Assembly (NCBI GenBank): GCA_947650285.1
Contig: CANTFL010000375.1
Span: 62,001-126,000 of the forward strand
From: Hyaloperonospora brassicae
Taxonomy: Eukaryota; Oomycota; Peronosporomycetes; Peronosporales; Peronosporaceae
Reading direction: 5' to 3'
DNA: 64,000 bases
Below, in pieces: positions 40,362 to 52,500 of this stretch (positions are counted from its first letter, which is position 1; each line of letters starts with the position of its first letter). Position numbers and translations under genes: made by a program. Below the pieces are notes generated by a model, which was not told the DNA's origin, did not search any database, and was given only the letters and a program-made list of their open reading frames with translations.

Positions 40362-40896
40362 ATGGCGACTCGAGATGATCTCAAGCAATGTTTTGCCTTG
40401 TAGCAAGTCAATCGAGGCAAGCGTCAGCTGAGTCTACTGCATCAAGATGTCCTAGTCATGCAAAAGGCGCTTTCAGATAGTCGTGAGACGTTGCGTGAGG
40501 GTGCGTCGCCTGACAACGCGGCCTTGACGATCTTTTGTGCCGATGCGAGTGCTCGAAGCAAGCCTCCTCACTGTGACGTGCAAGCTACTTGTGAGGCTAC
40601 ATGTGAGGCTGCTTGGAGACTTAGAGTGCCTTGCCAGTCACATGTGGCTGGCACTGGCTTACCAAGAGAATGAAAAATGGTGGCGAGGGACACCAGAGTT
40701 GTTCGTTTATCGACACCGATATAACATTGTAAAACCAGCAGATCGAGGAGATAAGTCATCACAAGAGAGGGCGATCGACGGACCGATCCCTGCTCGAGGC
40801 CCAGTTACTGACCATCAGGCAGAGCTCGAGGCGAAACTTTGGTGTCTTTACGGGAGCCAATTGAGCAATGAACGGATTACACAAGTGCTGATATGA
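40362..40896 (+). pseudogene. Companion ORF relic, unit 4
   Basis: Same sequence, TAG and frame change as in units 2 and 3. Confidence 0.5.
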
Positions 40897-41030
40897 AAAT
40901 TATGTGAATGTCGAGAACACGCGACCAATTCAGCTGCGACCTCAATCCCTGCGCAGCACAAGCCCCTCGTCGTTTTCCTTCGCCCGTGGACAGTCGATCA
41001 CCCCAACTGATGTGCGAACACGAAGGGCCA

Positions 41031-41456
41031 CTACCATTTGAAAGGGTTCAGCGAAAACTTTTTTTTGCGACCGTTTTTCGACTCGCTCGAGTCGCTCGAG
41101 TCGCCATTCTTGTGCTTTCGATGTCTACGTTTCTTGTGCTTCTTCTTCCCAAAAAACGATCTCGCTTCATCGTCCGAATTGAAGTCGAGCAGCTGGCGCA
41201 ACTGGCGATCATGACCGTCACCTTTTTGTAGCGCTATTGACGCATGGTCCCCCGTCGAGGTCACCGCAAGCGGCTCAAAGTTGTCGTCGCTTGTCAGGAA
41301 TCGGTTGGTTTTGCCGTCGACAGCCCCAGGCTGGTTTTCGGCCTCGGTAGTCGTCCGCAACGATGACAGCGTGGTCGAGTCACGGACAGCTTGATGGCCA
41401 TGAGTACTTGCAATCAGCGCAGCAGCTGCCACGAGTGCCACGTAGTGGATGCGCAT
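41031..41456 (-). CDS. RxLR-type secreted effector candidate, array copy 4
   Basis: The protein is identical to copies 2 and 3 (141 residues with signal peptide, RQLR, DDEAR, basic segment and FSLNPFKW end). Its upstream region is intact for about 300 bases, up to the G-rich block at 41775. Confidence 0.85.
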   Translation of the reverse strand: MRIHYVALVAAAALIASTHGHQAVRDSTTLSSLRTTTEAENQPGAVDGKTNRFLTSDDNFEPLAVTSTGDHASIALQKGDGHDRQLRQLLDFNSDDEARSFFGKKKHKKRRHRKHKNGDSSDSSESKNGRKKKFSLNPFKW

Positions 41457-41774
41457 TCTTGACCGACGAGCACTGGACGTTCTTGATCAACTGGAGCACT
41501 GCTGTTCTCGGTGAGCAGCTAATTCGGTTGTGAGAGACCGAACAGCAGAGCTCGTTGGCCAAGTGGTTCGGACGAGGCCACGAGGGGACGTGTGCCGATC
41601 ACTTGAGCCCTTAACAAACGCGTTTTTGTTCGATCGTGATGAAGAGGCGGTCGAGCGAACGAGCGAACGAGCGAATTTCAAGAGAGACAAGTCAACAGAT
41701 GACATCATGTCTCGTTCTCGTCGTCAATCGCACGATGTCGTCGACGCTCAATCGACTTCCCCGCCTCACGTTCA

Positions 41775-42150
41775 CACCCTCTGAGAAAGGATGCACACGC
41801 GCGGGGGGGTTCCCCCACACAGGAAAGAAGGACGGGTTTTCTTCGCGGGGGGGCCCGGCCCCTTCGCTTTTTTCCCCGGGGGGGGCGGCGGGGGGGGGGC
41901 CCCCCCGGGGGGCGCGGTGGGCGGGGGGTGGGGCGGGGGCGCGGCCCCCGCGGGGGCGGGGGGGGGGGGGGGGGGGGGGCGGGGGCGCGGCGGGCGGCCC
42001 CGGGGGGGGCGTGCCCGGGGGGGGGCCCCCCCCCCCCCCGCCGGCGCCCGCGGGGGGGCCGGGGCGGGGGCGGGGGGGGGGGGGGGGGGGGGGGCCCCCG
42101 GGGGGGGCCGGGGGGGCGGGGCGGGGGGGGGGGGGGGGGGGGGGGGGGGC
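41775..42150. other. G-rich low-complexity block, probable sequencing or assembly artefact
   Basis: The sequence goes from a recognisable but corrupted version of the array unit (GAGAAAGGATGCACACGCG for GCAGAAAGGATGCAGCACA) through progressively more G into long G and C runs. It then switches cleanly back to CAATCACCGCTGCACTGCAG at 42151. The several long Gly/Pro/Arg frames here are products of the homopolymers, not genes. Confidence 0.85.
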
Positions 42151-42524
42151 AATCACCGCTGCACTGCAGAAAGGATGCAGCACATGCGGAGATGTGTCCA
42201 CCCAACAGCAGGAAAAGACGAACGGGTGCTTTTCAGCTCAATGGATTCGCATCGCGGGACAGACCTGTCGCTCGGGGATTCCGTCGGTCTGGCTTCCAGC
42301 CGTAATCATGGTGCTCTTTTGTCGTCGCTCCCAGGGCACGTGACGACCAAAAAAGAAGCAACTAGCGGCTCGACCGGAAAGCGAACAACAAGACGAGTCG
42401 GTCGTGTTGTGGCTGGTGGTAGTGAGGTGAGGTGTGCATTGGGATACTTCGAGAGATCGTTGATGGCCTGTGACTCGATTGAGGAGCAGACAGAACTCGG
42501 AAAAAACAGGAGGCCGCATGAGGG

Positions 42525-43238
42525 CCTTTTCCAGCGCTAAACCTGCCGTCTGCTTGACATATCGTGGTGTCGTATATTCATGCGATGTGGCGCGGACGCC
42601 TTTTGCTTGTGGTCCCACGGCCGGGCACGCACTAATTGATCCGCTGTCAATTGTTGGGCACGCTATGGAAAAGAGCAAGTGACGATGGACGAGACGTCTA
42701 CGCGACGCTTTCCCATCGCTCGGCAACTGTCCTGTCGACACGAACAGTGGGACGGCCGAGTGGGTTGTACGGATCTGTTGCGGACCGGATGGTTTGTACT
42801 CTTTTTCTTTCGAGCACGTGGAAGCATTGCTCGATCCCGCGTGACTTGATGGAAAGAGCGATCCGCCGACGTTTTCGAGCTCTTGAGTGTTGGTGGTCAA
42901 ATGGCGCGCTTTTGGGACCACCGATAGGAGCTTGATTGCTGCTCCTGGAGTCGCACCTCTCTTTGTGAGTCTCGGTCCTTTAGCTCAAGGTTCGCTGGTA
43001 TTGGCCCCGGCCTGAATGAGTCTCAAGTAGATCTCTTCGTTCGTTCTGTTGACGTGTTTTTGTCTTTGTCAGGCGTGACCCGTCGTATGTATGGTCACTG
43101 TCTCTGCTACACACAAAGCGTGCGCCTAGTTTTGAGCTGATACTTTCGTAAGGGATTGCGCGGGTATGTGACGCGAACCAACTCATGCCGATACGTATAA
43201 AATCAGGAGTGACGCGATGTATTGGAAACGGAGTCGCA
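42525..43238. other. Spacer between RxLR array and midasin gene; no gene recognised
   Basis: A few frames of up to about 100 codons are present without recognisable features. The part next to 43518 must contain the 3' end of the midasin transcript. Confidence 0.5.
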
Positions 43239-43275
43239 GCGCACTAGCAGCTCTGACCTAGAGCTGCTAGTGCGC
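43239..43275. repeat. Perfect 16-bp hairpin downstream of MDN1
   Basis: GCGCACTAGCAGCTCT (43239-43254) pairs exactly with 43260-43275 around a 5-base loop. It is about 245 bases past the midasin stop codon on the transcript strand. It could stabilise or terminate the transcript, or be a small foldback remnant. Confidence 0.8.
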
Positions 43276-43518
43276 GTGTGGCGTTTACGTTTTGTCGGGG
43301 AGCTACAAATATCTACCTACGCGTGATGCACGTAACGGTGCAAATACATCCACCGGTCTGATCGATCCCCGATCGTCTAGACCGTAAGCCCACTTCGCAG
43401 TAGTGATAGCAACTCGACCTTTTCGTCTGCGATGCCCTCGACTCGTCCGTCAGCCATGCAAGTCTAGTGGTGTAGAGTGCATGCTCTAACACGCACTGTC
43501 GTATCCGCAGGTTCTCTC

Positions 43519-46500
43519 TCAAGTCTTGGCCTGCAGCATCTCAAACCATTGCCGGAGCGAATCGGACAAAATCTCCGGCAGCATCGTCGACGTAGGCAGC
43601 AACACGTAGTACGGAAATGGGTAGTTCTCCAGATACGGTACCATCCGCACCTTCCCCTTGACAAACGTGACGCTTTGCGTGTCCAGAATGGACGTCTGTT
43701 GCTGACTGCTCACACCCTCGGCTGCGCCTTGGTCCACAACGAGCAGCACAATGAGCTGCTGACGCTCAAGAGCCGTTTCGATCAGTTTGCGGATACGTAC
43801 GCGACCATCCGAGTCGAAGCGGCCATCCGAGATGAGAAACACGATCTGCGTGAACTCGGCGGCACTGCTGGCAGTCGATGCCGCTTGCTTGGCCATCTCG
43901 AGTAGCTGCAAGATCGTGTCCAGCGTGTGCACCATGTTGGTCTTTTTCTGCTGGAAGCCAAAGCGGCTGATGACACGACTACCAGCGTCGTCCGTGAACG
44001 GCATGTCGAAAGCGTGCAAAAGCTCGAGCTCGTGTCCGAACTTGGCAATAGCCAACTCGCCCACCTCAAGCTGCGTCATGCCTTTGCACAGCGTGGCAAG
44101 CGCCTCCAAAGCCAAGCGACCCGCATGGTTGTCCGCCATAGACTCAGAGTCATCTATCGCTAGCATCACCTGGTACTGACGCTTCGACGGCCGTGTACGT
44201 CGCAGCCAGATCTTGTCCTTCCGGAACTGGCTCGCAATGTACGGGATCACTTTGCGCATGTTGATGCGCTTACCCGTACGGTAGTCGCCCTCTAGCTTGG
44301 CACGGAGCATAGGCTCCAACACGAGCCGGAGCTGTTCGCACAGGCGCTGCGACGCGCCCGCAGTGAGAGCCGTATACTTGGCCCACAACTCTGCGCCGCG
44401 TTCCTGCTCTGACTGCGACGACCAAGTCGCAATGAACGAATCTAGCTCCTCGCGCAGCGCAGCGACCTCATCCGGAGACAGTAGCGTCGTTGTCTGCACT
44501 TCTGCATCGTCACCCTCTTCTGGTAAGCTCATGGTGGTCGTCAAGTCCAGCTCTCGTAATTTTGATGGAATGACGTGCTCCAGTTCCTCGTTTGCCAGCT
44601 CGTGTGTATCTCCAGTACGTTTTTCTGCTTTTGTCTTGGGGTCTTCTTGTTTCTCACACTCGGTCAGGGCTTCATCACTAGCACCCGAGTCAGGCGCAGG
44701 TTCACGCTTTATAGACATAGAATCATCTTCTTGCACCTGCTCGTCGGCTGGCACCGTCATGTTTTCTTCGTCAACATCCATAGCCGATGCTTCATTTTCG
44801 GCATTCGGCGCTTCCTCTTCCTTTTCAACATCCTCGCCATCCTCTTCCTCAGCACGAGGTTGGTTCATCACTTGGCTCTCGTCGGTTGCAGCCAGTGCGT
44901 GCTCGACGTTCTCCATTTCTTCGTCGTCATCGACAAATTCCGCTGTCGTCATTTCTTTTGCAGCCTTCTCCAGCTCCTCAGAACCGTTAATGACATCGGA
45001 ATCCTCCTCTTCCGTTCGATCAACCATCTCCACGCGCTTCTTCCAGTGCTCCTGCGCTTCCTGGGGGTTGCGGTACGGGTTCGGTTCACGGCGATTACGG
45101 CGTTGCTCACGAGGTCGCTCTCGATTCGGATCACTGTCGACTTGCGACTGCGGCTGATATTCCTGCTTCATGTTCTGGTTGTTGTTGCTGCTCTGCTTCT
45201 GTGTACGGCTGCTACTGTTGTCGTCGGTTCTCTGATCTTGCTCCTCCTCCTGAGCATTAGCATCACTCATGTCCTGGTCCTCCGCGTCCATACCATCCGC
45301 TTCAAGTTCATCCTGGCCATCCTTTGACTGAGTGCCAGCAACCGTAGAAACTGCCTGCTCTTTTTCAATGCTCTCAGGAGTGTCAATCTGCTGTGCATCA
45401 TCCTCTTCCTTCTCCTCGCCTTGTTCTGGATCATCTTCAAGACCGCCACCTCCAAGCTGCACCTCATTGTCGAGCTGCACGTCCTCACTTTCCTCCTCGG
45501 CATCCTTGTCCTCTTCAGCATCGCCAGCTCCCTCCTCATTCAACTCATCTTCAGCTGTTACGTCATCCACGTCATCCATCTTTCCCATGTCTGTGTCATC
45601 CGGATTGTCTCCCTCGACGTCACTATCGTCATCGCCACCATCACCGTCATTATCAAGCTGCATATCTTCCGGTAAATCGTCGACGTGCTCCTCTTCAGGT
45701 TTGTCCTCTCCATGGCCATCCTCCCGCTCTGTCGGATCGACATCGTGGTGATCTTCGTAATTGTCCTGAAAATCATCGTTGACCACATCTTCCATCTTCG
45801 CGTCTTCGCCATCATCATCGTTGGCATCGACATCATCGTCGTTCGACCGATCCGGCTGCGGCTTCTGCTTGTCCTCTGCTTCCTTGTTCGAGTCCCCCTC
45901 ATCTTCGTCGTCGCCGTCCTTACCACGCACCTCATCCTCTAGTGCTTCGCCTTCCACCTTTGAGTTTTCCTCAAACTTTTCCTCTTCCTTGTCAATGTCA
46001 TCGTTATCGTCATCCGAGTCCTCGCCCCACATCTTTTCATCCACCACATTCTCATCGTCTTGGCCAAACTCACCCATTTCACGGTCAAGCTCTTCTCTGT
46101 CGTCATCGTTCTCGTCCGCGTCATCCTCTTTCTCGTCGGGCATGTCATGCATCGTGCCGTCAAAGTCATTCTGCATTTCCAAGCCCGTATCGTCAGGTTG
46201 CTGATCAGCTGGTGGTTCGGGCTCCTCCTGCTGATCTCCCTGCAAACCCAATAATTGCTCTTCATCCTCAATCTCGTGACTTACATCCTTCTTTCCTTCG
46301 CCTTCACCCATGCCAGTTCCTTCTACGTCATCCTGGAACTGCATTTTCCCGGCATTTCCGCCATCCTCGTCACCGTTCTCCTGATTGTCTGTCCGGCAAA
46401 ATCCGTGCTGAAACAGGTTCCGGAACACTCGCACGAGAACGTACTTCAGCTTCATCACGCTCTTGTGCGCAACTAAATAGTCGACAAGCAGTTGTCGGCT

Positions 46501-49500
46501 GATACCACGCACATCGACCAGACTCGGCTCAAAGCACTCCAACAGCGTGAGTGATGTCACAAACACTTGCTTCCACTCCCCCGACTGCGTTCTAATCAGC
46601 CGGTCATACTGGTCCTGCAGCAGGTCCAATAGCTTAGCAAGATGTGATGCAATGTGCTTTACACGTGATCTCTTCACCGTTGTGGATAGTGTTCCTATCT
46701 GATCGCGAAGCGACGGCGTTGCGCTTTCTTCGTCTTCTTTCGCGTGGTGCACGGTAGGTCCTGGGTTGCTCTCTTTCGATAGCTTCGTCAGGTCTTGGAT
46801 TGACGCCAACACCGTTTCAACAAGCTTGTCGAAATGTTCACTAAACGTCGCCATCGATTGCGCGCTTTCTTCCACAGTTGCATTATCACCTCGTAGCGAG
46901 AATGAAATGTTGCTGCTCTCATTTAGTGTCCGCTCAAATTTGCTATTAGTGTGAACGATCGCAGCAAACTCAGCAAGAAACTCATCGAAGCAATTTGGTC
47001 TTGTAACTATGACAAACGCTGAAGAAATACTTTGCAGAATAGACCTGATCTCACGAAAATGAGCAGTATTGGAAGCTAGCACCTCTGTTGAGACAGGAAA
47101 GGGTTGCGAGTCTCCTGATGACGGCCCGACCCTCGAGATGGCTGGAGACACGCCATACACGCGTTTTGATGATTGAGCAAAGGCTGCGGAAGTGACATCA
47201 CCATCTGCATCCTGACGAGCGTTCACAAGATATTGGGGAATTGCAGGCACGCCAAGTGACCGGGTCAGCCCGGCACTATTGGCGAGCGACTTCTGCACGA
47301 CATCGCAACGCTCGGAAATGCGCTGGAACTGCTGACGGACTTCCATTACAACAGACGCACTTGTCGGCGACTGCTGTAGAATCTGTAGTACCGAGATGCT
47401 AAGCTCGCACAGGCAGGTACGCAATGCAACGACAGACGCCAGCTGAAACGACTGCCACTTACTCGCGCTCTGAAGGTCCACAGCAGACCTGCTGTTGCCA
47501 CCAGACATGAGGTAGTTGTTCTTGAATTCCTTCATCAGCTTCAGTGAGTTGAGTCCGTCGACAAGCATTTCGTGACTAAGCGAAGTGGCGTGAAGGATCT
47601 GCCGCTGCTGTAGCATCGTATGGAGCATATTCTCCGCGTAGCCACTCATGCGATTAATTTCCGTGGACGACAGATCGTGGGAGAAACTTGTTGATGCGGT
47701 GTACCGCAGCGACGCCAGTTGGCCCAGGAACCGGTAATAGTATCCATCAGCTCGCTGCCACAACCATGTCGGCGAGTTCTTCGACAAAGCTTCTTCTGTC
47801 AGAGCATTCTGATGCACATCCCCTACCTGTTCACTTTTCGTTTTGCCCCCCTTCTTCTTACCCTTCTGCCTGCCAATGCAAGAAGCAGTTGACAAGTTCT
47901 CGAGTTCCGCAGCAGAATCCAATTGATCAATGTGAAGGCAGTTATCCACATCAGGCACATCCAATTCGAACAATTGCCCGATTCGTTGTAACTCAGCGGG
48001 CAGCTGCAGTCGGTGGTATACCATACCCTGACTCCTAATCTCGCTCAGGAGGTCAACCAGTGCCTTCTTCTTCGCATTCTTCGGCAGCCCTGTAGCCTTC
48101 TGAAGTTTGGACATTCGATAGAAAATAGTTTCACAAAGATCCTCGCACAAGGTGCGCACGTCCTGGCGGTGCTCCACTTGGTCGATGGAAAGTATATGCC
48201 TCCGGGTAAATTTCGAGATTTGCTTCGAAAGCACTGGAATTTTTTCTGCGTACAAGCAAGACGTTGGCATCAGAAAGCCACCCTCACTTGGTGCGACATA
48301 CGGCAAGCTTGCATGAGTCAATCGCAACACACGAGGCCTCTCCAGTTTCTTCTCCATCATCTTGTCCTTAGCTTTCTCCCCCTCTGTAGTCTCTTCGTCA
48401 AGAGAGGCTTCATGAGGATCACGTTCCTCATCCAGACCAGTGTCAACCGGTACCACGACACCGTCATCGAGACCCGCGAGCTCAGCTTTCGTTGAATGGA
48501 TTCCAACAAAACCGCCTTCCTTTGAGATGCCACTGTCCGTTGAAGCATCGATAATAGCTTGCATGGACACAGTCAATACAGCATCATAATCACGCACAAA
48601 TTTCATCAGCTTGCGATGCGACTTCTCCGCGCTCTCCGCAAGGGAGTAGTAAGTTTGCTCATCCCATCGACAAATCTTGACAAACTCAACTAGCTTGCGC
48701 TGGATTGGCGCTTTAAGACCACTTCGATGGCGCTCCAAATACCCCACGTGTTGTCCGTAATAACTACACAAATGGTACAGCATGCTGGCCAACGCGTGTT
48801 TCGAAGAGACTACAGAAACGTCGACAGATGACTTTCGAGGCACGGAAGGACTCCACAGCTCCATAAGCAGCTGTGCGCAGAACGAATATACCACCAGTAG
48901 ACGAGTCTCGTACTGACCGATAGGGCATGAACGGATGTAGGCGTCCAGTGTCTCAAACAGCCCGTTCATAAACTCACGCTGCTTGGTTCGACTTTCTCGA
49001 GTGGCGTCACTCAATACCTGGACATCAGCTCTTTCCTGGTTGAGTGGTACAAACAGCCACTTTGTTAGACCGTTAAGGTAAAGCCACTGCAAATTTTGCG
49101 GATACTCAATAACACTGTCATCAACCCCACTGGCATCTGATTCAAATGGTGCTGTCAACAGCGAGTACATGTGGATCCACGTCTTCTGTGCCATTAGCCG
49201 GTGCTGCTTCTCCTTCACGTACAAAAGGTGAGGCCACGAATAAAGCTCCAGCTTTCGCCATCGCGTTACCAAGACTGATAGAGCACTTAGCTCGTCGCTT
49301 ATCGAGTACGCCCGCGCCGCATACATTTCCCACTCTTGGGCCTTACGTAGCAGTAGCTCCACGCTAGTAAGGGCTCGAACAAGCGGGGAGCTTATCTCGA
49401 AGTTGCGGATACGGTCAGCGATTAGCACAATTTGCTGTAAAATCGCATGATCGGGCCATTGGGCCAAGAGCGTTTGGACTTTCACCATCAAGCGCTGCAA

Positions 49501-52500
49501 CGGTTCTGCAACCAGAACAACCTCCTTGACCAGCGGATCATGATGAAAATCAATCCCTTTTATGTACTCACCGCTTAATGCGTCAAACGATGGTACATCA
49601 TTCTTTGTCCGAGCAACACTATGACCGAGGCGAGTTTGAACAAGCGAAGCAGCCAAAGCTCCCGAGGATGCCACAGCGCTCTCAACAGCTGTGGAAAGCG
49701 TCGCATTCAACGATTTGCGCAGCTTTACCGCTAGCGAAAATGCTTTCGCAAATGCGTCCACAACTTCACTTTCTATAATCTTGATTTCAAAGTTTGCGGC
49801 TTCTGCATACAATTTTACATGCGTTTCACACAGTCGCTGCATAACGCTGTCTGTGATGAGCATATCGGGATCTGTATCTACCGATGCAGCCGATGACTCA
49901 ATATCACCTGCCCCATTGCACGAGCTGAAAAAGGTTTGGAGATCCCGGGTACCGTAGTCTGGAAACTGCTTGCGAAACTCCTTCTCCAGCAGCTCTTCCT
50001 CCGTTTCCAAGTCCAATTGGCGCACCTTGTACTTGAATACCTCCTCCTCCTCCTTTCGTTTCTGCTCTTCGCGATCTTTCTGTTCTTGCCACTTCGTTAG
50101 AAACAAATTAAACAGGCTCTTGCTACTTTGAAGAGCGGTCTCGATGGCTGTCGAGTCAAGCGCGCGATACGACCGCGAAGTCGCCAAAGTTTCTTGGAAA
50201 ATAAACTTCATTTTCGAAAGCGCCACGTCGAGCAAAGCCACTTCGACCTTGCGCTTGTTAGATACACCAGGACCGAACAGAAGTGACGTGGCGGGTGTGC
50301 CGATAATTTGCAACATCAGCTGAACTCTGCGCCAAGACTGGTCCGCTTTGTTTATGCTCAAACTTGAAGGAAACTGCAAAAGAGTGAGCGCTAACTCCTC
50401 TTTCTGCAGGGTTTTCAACGACGCGTTCTTTAAAGTCTCACAAAGCGACCATGCCATCAATGCTACACCTTCCTTCACGCAACAAATAGCGGCTACAACA
50501 GGCTCCAAAATATCACGAAAACTCTGGCCAAACTTCATTGACAACTGAGCTAGAAAACTTTCTGATGTTTGTTGGAAGTTCTCCAGTTCGCGTAAAATCT
50601 CACGTTTCCGCTGTTGTGATAACTTTGGCGATCGAAGCGTGCTAACCAATGTCAGCATTCTCTCAGCCGGCATGACCGTTGCGTCAAAACGCAGCAAATC
50701 ACGGAAGAGTCGCCCAAATACAGACGCTGCTACGGGTCGTAATTCGATGTCATTTGGGTCCAGGTCTGGAGCGACACTATAAGGCGGAGTTGGCTGGTAG
50801 CGCTGAATGGCATCAGCGGATAGTTCCGAAACTTGACTATGCAATTCCCGCATAAGGCAAGCATCTGCTTCCAAAGAATCTGTCGAAGGCCTCGGTGAAG
50901 GATTCAGTCGATGCATCGAAGAGCTTGCAGCATCTTGTAGAGTCAGTGTCGCCAAGCGGCTAAGCAGGTTTTCCCGTTTCACAAGTGGCTTCGTAACGGG
51001 ATCTACTGGTGAAGAGGGGAGAAGTAACGCGAAGCGCCACAAACCCAGCAGCAACATACTTTCGCCAATTGCACCTGGGGGATGACCAGCGTTTTGCTCT
51101 TGGTCTTCCGAAACCATAGACACCACCAACGGCGCTACGAGGACATCAACTAACATCACAAATGTTTCGTCCTCAGAGGTCCGTAAAGCCTTCAACAGTT
51201 TTGTTTGAGCGTAAGCAGTCAAAGTTCGAGATCCATTAGTGAGTTGAAGAAGATGAGACTGGATCTCCTTCCACGTACAAGCCTCCTGAAACGTCGATTC
51301 GAACGCGAGCACAGTCACCACAAAGAGTTCTTGTACAAATGATTTGCTTGCGTTCAGCATTTGTGTCCCCGGCTGAGGTTGCTTTGTTTCAAAATGGCTC
51401 ACAATCTTTTCCTGCCGTTTCGCACGCATTCTCGCCTCGCTCGCTGGGCACGTTGACTCTTCTAAATTCACCTCTGCGATATTTTTAAGTGCAACAGCAC
51501 CTTGGACGGCCTGAAACAAACGTGGATAACCAGCGATAACATGGGTGTGATCAGCAGCGTTCGTACTAACAGAAGAGTAGCCTTTATTAGTCTTGCGCAT
51601 CTTCTTCCGAGTATCGAAAACGTTGAGAGAGATGAGGTCCACTTGGTTATAGCTGTTGCAGCGCAACGACTTGTGGAATTCAAAAAGTACGCCATTCAAG
51701 CGTGATTGAGCGAGGAAGACAAAATACTCGAGCTCGACAGCCTTATCATCGTACGTCTCGTTCGAACCTTCCCAAAAAACATACTTGTGCCCACACCAAA
51801 CGATGTCTTGGTAGGCGTAGAAGCTGGCAGGACCGCGAAGCCCCAGTCGCATCATTTCCTCAATGACACCTTCCAGTGACTTCAACACGTTAGATATACC
51901 CGTGACGATTTCGGTGTATCTCGTTTGAGACATGTCATGCTTGCACAAGCGATACATGTTCAGCACATGCAACAACTTCGCGATACTTTTGAGCTCTTGG
52001 CGCGCAAGAGCGTGCTCAATCATCGGGCTCAATTGAAACGTGACCATTTGATCCATTATCGATGCACTCTCTTTTACGTCAAATAACAAGATCGGCGCAT
52101 CCTTGCCAATACGACGATCCTCTTCTCCGAGGAAATCCACGTGATTGCCAGCATTGTCCTCTATCTCGCTCAAATATAACGTCTTTCTTGATACAAGCTT
52201 CGTGACTTCCGACTTTTTGTCGTTTAGTTTCTTCATAAGTATACTAGGCAACTTGAGCAACTCCGCCGAAAGCGCATTCGGTCGCCTTCCAAAAGTCGCA
52301 TTTACAATCTTCCCTTGTTTCTGCTCCAGGGCTAAGTACGAAAATGCACAAAGCGCATGCAAAACTTCTTTGCGAGAATCGACATCCACGAAAAATAGCG
52401 GCAACACATCTAGTTTTCCGCTCTTCATTGCGGCTTCCATTGAGGTGACGCCGCCAAACAGAAGCGTGAGCATGTCCACCTTGTCATCCACACTACCCAT

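Larger units (their letters stand above)
40283..42524. repeat. Tandem unit 4 of the RxLR array, with a corrupted segment
   Basis: It matches unit 2 from the landmark at 40283 to about 41774, then holds the G-rich block (41775-42150), then matches again until about 42524, where the array ends (GGCCGCATGAGGG is the last shared sequence). Confidence 0.93.

Noticed and set aside
41692..42540. Several long Gly/Pro/Arg frames on both strands
   Set aside because: They exist only because of G and C homopolymers in the suspected artefact block.
42238..42921. 227-codon minus-strand frame
   Set aside because: Half of it is antisense to the array unit, where the same DNA is not conserved as this frame in the other units, and no features are recognisable.
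44297..46502. Ser/Val/Leu-rich plus-strand frames of 130-290 codons
   Set aside because: They are antisense to the Asp/Glu-rich region of midasin, which produces long stop-free frames on the other strand.
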